Source of the DNA: Charina bottae
Lineage: Eukaryota > Chordata > Lepidosauria > Squamata > Charinaidae
Assembly: GCA_023362775.1 (NCBI GenBank)
Contig: JALMGJ010000003.1
Coordinates: forward strand, 82,469,355-82,533,354
Direction: 5' to 3'
Length of the DNA stretch: 64,000 nucleotides
In this document: piece after piece, positions 49,801-58,800 of the stretch
Layout: each line of letters starts with the position of its first letter
Position numbering within the stretch: position 1 is the stretch's first letter
Program-made: the position numbers and the translations under genes
The notes under the pieces: model-generated
The model's database searches: none
Told to the model about the DNA's origin: nothing
Seen by the model: the letters and a program-made list of their open reading frames with translations, nothing else

Positions 49801-52800
49801 TTCGGTGGTATTTAATGCCTGCTTTTGTTTCTAGCCTGTCTGTAACTGGGACAACACAGAGAATTGCCCTATATTTCCAAGCAAGAAGAAACTGCAAAGC
49901 TACCAGGTCATCATCACCACCCTGGTGACAGCTGGAAGGTAGGCCATATACAAAAATAACCACTGAGGACGGGTGGGAAATTGATTATGAAATTATTACA
50001 GGGGGGCATAGTGATTTGGGAGAAGTTAGTCATTTATAAAAAATTCAAGTTAGAAACCTTTTCCCTGTGTCATTAGAAAATGAAATTTAAATTTTTCAAA
50101 AATTGTATTCACTTCTGGGGGGTGAAAAATATATTGCAGTTAACTAAGATGGGGGAGAATTAACTTTTTAGTAAGCCACCTAATTTCAACATATTTTTTA
50201 AAGCAATGATCCATTGATCTCTGAAATGTACATAAGAATTAAGTGGTTAACATGGGTTAATATTCTCCAGATGTACAAACCCCATCATCCCCAACAAGTA
50301 TGCTAGGAATTATAATTCGCCAACATCTGGAGAAAGTATGCTTTTTAAGGCACTATTTCATATAGTTAAAAATATGTGTATCTGCCGAAATACAAAAAAT
50401 GGACAGATTTGTGAGATTTTCTTGGTTGCTATGTCACAGGAAACAGATCCAAAGGCAGACAGTTAAGAGTACTTTGTCTGTTAGTACCCCCACCTTCAGG
50501 AAAGTGCATGACCTGAGATAATGGATCTATGCTAGGTTTGTTTACTGGAATGTTGTTAGGCAAAAACTAGCCATTCTTCTGTGGTATAAATAATTTCCTA
50601 ATGTGTTCCAAGGGTGTGACAGGCTGAGAACAGGCTGAATTCAAATTCCTGCTTAGCTGTACTACAAGAGGTTAAGATCTTGGATAGTAATGGTTAAGCC
50701 GGGATAGTAAGGGGAAAGATACAAGTTCAAGTTCATTTACATCAGTGGAATCTCATTGAGGGTGACTTTGGATCCTATCATTCTCCCTTAGCTTAATGTC
50801 CTCTAGAGCAGTGTTTCTCAACCTCAGCAACTTCAAGATGTGTAGACTTCAGTTCCCAGAATTCTCCAGTCAGCATGCTTAAAGTTACTGAGGTTGAGGA
50901 ACACTGCTCTGGAGGGTTCTTTTTGTGGAGAAAAATACTGGAGGAGGAAATGTGGAAGCCGCCTGGAAGAGATGTGGTATATAAATTTAATAAAATAAAT
51001 AATATTAGACTAGCCTTCTCCAGTGTGGTTCCTGCAAAATAAACAAGGATCCCAGTTCTCTGAATTCTTGGCCAGCATGACAGCTGGGAGGTGGGAAGGA
51101 AATGAGTACTTCCCTGAACTTTCTAGGTCAGAGCTTTCCAAACTGTGTGTCGCGACACAAAAGTGTGTCGCCACACACAGTCTGGTGTGTCGCCACACAA
51201 CCCGGAAGCGCTGATCATCATCAGCGCTTCCAGGTTTTCCCGCGGCGACACACCACAGGCGGCATGCAAAAACCCGAAAGCGGCAGCAGCGCTTCCAGGT
51301 TTTTGCACACTGCCGCAACGGCAGCACTTCCGGGTTTTCCCGCGGCGACACACCAACGGCGGTGTGCGGAAAGCCCTGTTCTAGGTAAAGGATGCCAAAA
51401 TTAGTATCAAGGGTAGATGAAGAGTTGGAGAGATTCTATTTATTTTCATGCAGAGAGCTCTCATATCACTTAGGGGAAAAGGCCATTTTCACACATGGAG
51501 GAGGACACCTGGGGTAATGGTGCTCTTCCTGGGAAGTTGAATATTTCTGTACATGCTCAGATATTTTGTGTATCTCTTCTGATTAGATTGGTTTCAGCTG
51601 ATTTCCCTCAGGGACATTTTTCTCATGTCTTTATTGATGAGAGTGGCCATGCTGTGGAACCAGAGTGCCTGATTGCCATTTCAGGTGAGGAATGACTTTT
51701 CTATAGCTTTTGCACCTCTTTCTCTTCTGTTTGGTTCACCCATCAGGCAGTGAGAGTGTTGCCATGTATCTTTGCTTTGGTGCTTGTCAAGTAACTCAGA
51801 CTTCCCCAATCTGGCATTTTCCAGAGGTTTTGGGAGTACAGTTCCAGAATTTCCAGTAGTCTCAGTGTTTCAGAGGCCTGGGGGAAGCAGTGGAAGCCCA
51901 TTTCTAGATACCTTAATGTTCTGTCCTTGAAGATACAGAACATTCTGAATTGCAGTTGTGTGTGTATAAAAAGCTTTCCAGCAGCAGGCAGCATGTCTCG
52001 TTAGCTTCTTCCTGGACAGTTGTAGAGCTGATCTGTTCTAGGTTTAACACTTATTAGCTGTGGTGTGGGAATAGGCATGGTCTTTGTGTTGTTTACCATG
52101 TTGAACAAACCACAAGTAGAAATGGGGGGTTCTTACTGTACTATTTCTGCTGTAAGTTGAAAGGCTATTTGTTTGCTTAGTTCTTCCTTTTATTTCATCA
52201 TTCTAACTTTTTATACTCCAGCAAAGGAGATCGTTACCTTGTCGTGGTGCTGGAGCTTGAGCACCTCAATGAAACCATGAGCTAAACCGTGAAGGGACAC
52301 CCAAGACGGGAAGGTCGTGGCAGAGAGGTCAGACTAAATACGATCCCTGGGGAAGGTAATGGCAACCCACCCCAGTATTCTTGCCATGAAAACTAAATGG
52401 ATCAGTACAACCAAAGATATGTCGGTATACCATCGGAAGATGGGACTCCCAGGTCGGAAGATGGTCAAAATGCTACTGGGGAGGAACAGAGGATACGTTC
52501 AACTAGCCCCAGATGTGATGACGCAGCTAGCTCAAAGCCGAAAGGACGGCTAGCGGCCGACGGTGCTGGTGGTGAACGACGAATCCGATGTTCTAAAGAT
52601 CAACACACCATAGGAACCTGGAATGTAAGATCTATGAGCCAGGGCAAATTGGATGTGGTTATTGGTGAGATGTCAAGATTAAATATAGACATTTTAGGTG
52701 TCAGTGAACTGAAATGGACTGGGATGGGCCACTTCACATCAGATGACCACCAGATCTACTACTGTGGACAAGAGGACCACAGAAGAAATGGAGTAGCCTT

Positions 52801-55800
52801 CATAATTAATAATAAAGTGGCTAAAGCAGTGCTTGGATACAATCCAAAAAACGATAGAATGATCTCAATTCGAATTCAGGGTAAGCCATTTAACATCACA
52901 GTGATCCAAATATACGCCCCAACCACAGATGCTGAAGAAGCAGAAGTAGATCAGTTCTATGAGGATCTGCAGCACCTACTAGATAATACACCAAAAAGAG
53001 ATGTTATTTTCATTACAGGAGACTGGAATGCTAAGGTGGGTAGTCAGACGACACCTGGAATTACAGGCAAGCATGGTCTGGGAGAACAAAATGAAGCAGG
53101 ACATAGGCTGATAGAATTTTGCCAAGACAACTCACTGTGCATAACAAACACTCTCTTCCAACAACCTAAAAGACGACTTTATACATGGACTTCACCAGAT
53201 GGTCGACACCGAAATCAGATTGACTACATCCTTTGCAGCCAAAGGTGGCGGACATCTATACAGTCGGTAAAAACAAGACCTGGAGCTGACTGTAGTTCAG
53301 ATCACGAACTTCTTATTGCAAAATTTAGAATCAGACTAAAGAGAATAGGGAAGACCCACAGATCAGTTAGATATGAGCTCACTAATATTCCTAAGGAATA
53401 TGCAGTGGAGGTGAAGAATAGATTTAAGGGACTAGATTTAGTAGATAGGGTCCCAGAAGAACTATGGACAGAAGTTCGCAACATTGTTCAGGAGGCGGCA
53501 ACAAAAAACGTCCCAAAGAAAAAGAAAACCAAGAAGGCAAGATGGCTGTCTGCTGAAACACTGGAAGTAGCCCAAGAAAGAAGGAAAGCAAAAGGCAACA
53601 GTGATAGGGGGAGATATGCTCAATTAAATGCAAAATTCCAGAGGTTAGCCAGAAGAGATAAGGAATTATTTTTAAACAAGCAATGTGCGGAAGTGGAAGA
53701 AGACAATAGAATAGGAAGGACAAGAGACCTCTTCCAGAAAATTAGAAACATCGGAGGTAAATTCCAGGCAAAAATGGGTATGATCAAAAACAAAGATGGT
53801 AAGGACCTAACAGAAGCAGAAGAGATCAAGAAAAGGTGGCAAGAATATACGGAAGATCTGTATAGGAAGGATAATAATATTGGAGATAGCTTTGACGGTG
53901 TGGTCAGTGAGTTAGAGCCAGACATCCTGAAGAGTGAGGTTGAATGGGCCTTAAGAAGCATTGCTAATAACAAGGCAGCAGGAGACGACGGTATCCCAGC
54001 TGAACTGTTTAAAATCTTGCAAGATGATGCTGTCAAGGTGATGCATGCCATATGCCAGCAAATTTGGAAAACACAAGAATGGCCATCAGATTGGAAAAAA
54101 TCAACTTATATCCCCATACCAAAAAAGGGAAGCACTAAAGAATGTTCAAATTATCGAACAGTGGCACTTATTTCACATGCCAGTAAGGTAATGCTCAAGA
54201 TCTTGCAAGGTAGACTCCAGCAATTCATGGAGCGAGAATTGCCAGATGTACAAGCTGGGTTTAGAAAAGGCAGAGGAACTAGAGACCAAATTGCCAATAT
54301 CCGCTGGATAATGGAGAAAGCCAGGGAATTTCAGAAAAACATCTATTTCTGTTTTATTGACTATTCTAAAGCCTTTGACTGTGTGGATCATAACAAATTG
54401 TGGCAAGTTCTTGGTGGTATGGGGATACCAAGTCATCTTGTCTGCCTCCTGAGGAATCTGTATAACGACCAAGTAGCAACGGTAAGAACAGAGCACGGAA
54501 CAACGGACTGGTTTAAAATTGGGAAAGGAGTACGGCAGGGTTGTATACTCTCACCCTACCTATTCAACCTGTACGCAGAACACATCATGCGACATGCTGG
54601 GCTTGAGGAATCCAAGGCTGGAGTTAAAATCGCTGGAAGAAACATTAACAATCTCAGATACGCAGATGATACCACTTTGATGGCTGAAAGCGAGGAGGAG
54701 TTGAGGAGCCTTATGACGAAGGTGAAAGAAGAAAGTGCAAAAGCTGGGTTGCAGCTAAACCTCAAAAAAACCAAGATTATGGCAACGAGCTTGATTGATG
54801 ACTGGCAAATAGAGGGAGAAAAAGTGGAGGCAGTGACAGACTTTGTATTTCTAGGCGCAAAGATTACTGCAGACGCTGACTGCAGCCAGGAAATCAGAAG
54901 ACGTCTACTTCTTGGGAGGAGAGCAATGGCAAATCTTGATAAAATAGTTAAGAGCAGAGACATCACACTGACAACAAAGGTCCGCATAGTTAAAGCAATG
55001 GTATTCCCCGTAGTAACCTATGGCTGCGAGAGCTGGACCATAAGGAAGGCTGAGCGAAGGAAGATAGATGCTTTTGAACTGTGGTGTTGGAGGAAAATTC
55101 TGAGAGTGCCTTGGACTGCAAGAAGATCAAACCAGTCCATACTCCAGGAAATCAAGCCAGACTGCTCACTTGAGGGAATGATATTAAAGGCAAAACTGAA
55201 GTACTTTGGCCACATAATGAGAAGACAGGATACCCTGGAGAAGAAGCTGATGCTAGGGAAAGTGGAAGGCAAAAGGAAGAGGGGCCGACCAAGGGCAAGA
55301 TGGATGGATGGTATTCTGGAGGTGACGGACTCTACCATTGGGGAGCTGGGGATGGTGACGGCCGACAGAAAGCTCTGGCGTGGACTGGTCCATGAAGTCA
55401 CGAAGAGTCGGAAACGACTGAACGAATAAACAACAAAAAACTTTTTATAATTATTTGTTTTCTCATTTTTAATTTTGATCTATTTTATGTCATGCACATG
55501 TTTTAATACAAGTGGTTTTTATAATTAAGTAAGCAACCTAGTAAACTTTGGGGAAAAATGAGAAGAAAATGCTAACAAAGCAAATAGCTTGGGCCCTGTC
55601 CTCCTCTCTTTTAGGTATTCTTGCCATGATGGACCCAAAGACAAATGTCAGTGGAGGTCAGCTGGTTTTGGCAGGGGATCCTCAGCAGCTGGGACCAATT
55701 TTGAGGTCTCCTCTGGCTGTTAAATATGGCTTAGGTAAGTAAAAGGGAGTCATGTTCTTCTATAGTAGCAATTTATATGGTGGAAAATAGCTACTTAAAT

Positions 55801-58800
55801 GTAAAGAAATGTAAAGAAAGTAAAGCTATTGAACTCTCACATGGGCATTGTACAACCATAGTGCTGGTGATGTTTCTTTCAAAGGATAGCTCTGTGGGGA
55901 ATCTTCTGTCTTCCATGAATCCCATTTCAACTTTGTCTTTAGTCTTAATTCATGATGTCTCTGGTGTGGTTGTTGTGTTGCAAAGGATATGAGCAGTGTG
56001 GTGAATTGTTCTTAAGAAATTCTACCTATGTAGTTTAAGATTGTTTCAAATACACCCTCAAAATGTTCCAAGAATGTGGTAAGTTATTTGGCTGAAATAA
56101 TATGAACATGCTTTATTGCTCTGAGTGGCAGTCATCTTGTTGTTTCTGTTCTTAGTAGCAACCAGCCTTTGGGATTTTTCCCTGGCCTGGATTGTTGTAC
56201 TGCTCTAGGAAAGGGAAGATGAGGAGGGACAAATAGCTCCAATTTTGCAATGCCTGTGAGGCATCTTTGCTTTTGTAGGGCTTTCTTTGCTGGAGCGGCT
56301 GATGCGGGACAACTCGTTGTACCAAAAGATGAATGGGAAGTACAACGAAAATTTTGTCACGATGCTGCTGCGCAATTACAGGTATGCTTCATGCTCTAAC
56401 TTGAAATTGCAACAGGTAGAGCACAAAAGGTCTAGTATGTCTGATGGACTCTACCTGTTAAAATCAAAACTAGGTTTTGCTTTGCCGCAAATCCCTCCGT
56501 GACATTGGTTGAATGAGTGGTATTTCTATGTTTTATTGATATTGTGATATTTTAGAATAATAATTGCGACCCATGGTCTGAGGGAGGTTTCTTTTTAAAG
56601 GAAAAACTGCATGTAAAGAGAGGGTTGTCCAAATGATACACTGAAGAAGTGCCAACTGTTAAGAACAATATTCTTGCTGTTAAAAAAATCATCAGGTAAC
56701 ATTATAGGTGCCTGGGTGATCAAAATCATGTAGCTTTTATAAAACTCTCTGTTCACCCAAAAACACAGAGCTTGGTTTGCCCTGCATGCTTAACTTAGTT
56801 TCTGAATTATTTGGATTCAATTCACATGTTACATTAAATTGTAAACTAATCAGACTGAGTTCAGCTACAGCAAACTAACCAAGATTAGCATGTTGTGTAA
56901 ATGGAACAGGTACAACTTCAATTGGCCTATTTAAGTGTGTTGTCTGAACCCAGCTAGGCAGAAATATAAGTGCCTTGGAATGAATGCAGCTTTTTAGCAC
57001 ATAATCTCAGAACATTATATTACATATGGAAAGCCACTGTGCATTTCATGTACAAAGTCCTATCCTATGCTTTTCTTATTCTTCTCCGCAGATATGCTTA
57101 TGAGGAAGGCCCTACTTTTCCAGTTTTGTAGATGGGGATTATCTTTGATAGACCAGACTTGACCATGCTATCTAGAAAGCCTAGAGCAAGAACTGGCAAC
57201 TAGGGCCTTCAGGTTCTAATCCGTGGTAGAAGATAAAGGAAAGAGGGTCTTAGCCATCCTCTCTCTTGTAAGCTATTCATGTTTGTTCAGGTGCTAAAAG
57301 TTCAGTCTTCAATCCCAGGTCTCATGCTGCCATCCTCGAATTCCCCAGTGAAAAATTCTATGATAAAAAGCTCCAGGTGTGTGCTGACCGCTTAATTACT
57401 CATTCCTACTGCGATTGGAAAGAACTGGTTGCTCAGGTGAGGAGCTGCAGGCATTGAGCAGGACCACATCTGCATAATCACATACATGCCTTGTGAAGAA
57501 GAACTGGCGGTTTTTTCTACTTTTCTTGCAGGGATTTCCCATCATCTTCCATGAGGTCTGTGGGGAAGACCAGCGGGAAGGGAAGAGCCCTTCATTTTTT
57601 AATACTGCTGAGATTAGCGTGCTGATCGATTATCTGAAGAAACTTCTACTGGAAAATCAGGGCAAGAGAGGACAGCCCAAAATTGCTCCCAAAGACATTG
57701 GTATCATCTCCCCATACAGGAAGCAGGTGAGTCCTTCCTCTAGTTTCAGCTGACTAAACTAGACTCTTTTCTTTCAGCAGCTGTAAACCCAGAGTTTCTT
57801 CACATGGTCAAAATGTCCTCTGTCTGATGCAACCAGAAATTTCCTCAACTGCTTTCATGCCTGTGATTTTGAGGAGGATGTAATCTGTAACATGGATGAA
57901 TTACATCTTACAACCATGGCATCAGAAATGCATCACATCTTTCAGTTATTCCAAACATGGGATTTGTTTTGACAATTTGCAGCTCATAAACTTGGGTATC
58001 CTACATTATACCTTATGTTCTCCATATGTATGCTTTCAATAGCACATACTGCAGTGCCATATGACAGCATGCATTAGATATTTTTGTAGCAGATACTAAA
58101 ACATACTGTAGTCTTAAAGGAGTTATACTTCAGTATTGCAGGAAAAATGCTTAGATGTTTATGGAGTGGAAGTTAAAAGATAATTGTTTTGTACTGCTTC
58201 CTTTGTTCCCAGATATAACACTGAAAAAGTAAACATTGCCTAGACATGTACATACTTCATTTGAGATAAAGGAAAAAAGGCGAGCGTTGCACATCTGCAT
58301 TGTCCATAATGTCTCCTTAAAGAAAAAGTCATTGCAAAGATTTCATCTGTCTGCTGAAGACCAATAATCAGACTAAGGATCCATGAAACACTAATTTCTC
58401 TCTCTTCTTAGGTAGAGAAGATAAGACAGGCCATAAATATGGAATTAAAATCCCTGATGAATATCAATGATCTAAAGGTGAGATCTGGGCCAAGGGAGCC
58501 TTGACTGTGATCAGTTCATGTAATTATTCACTCTTATGTCCTATAGCTCAAAGCTACATCTGGCATGACCTGGTAGGATTTACAATCCTGCAATAACAAT
58601 GCATGCACAGAATGAGCTGGATTTTTTCTCTTTTGGGAAAAAAATTGTTCAGTTACTAGGAACCACTGCAGCACTCTGATGAGAGCAGCCTATTTCCCTC
58701 TTCCATCTAATGTAGGGTTTCCTAAACCTTTTGCCATCACACCTCCCTTTAGTGTAATCTTAAACACCTCTCCTAAAAGTCCAAACACCAAAATGAACAC

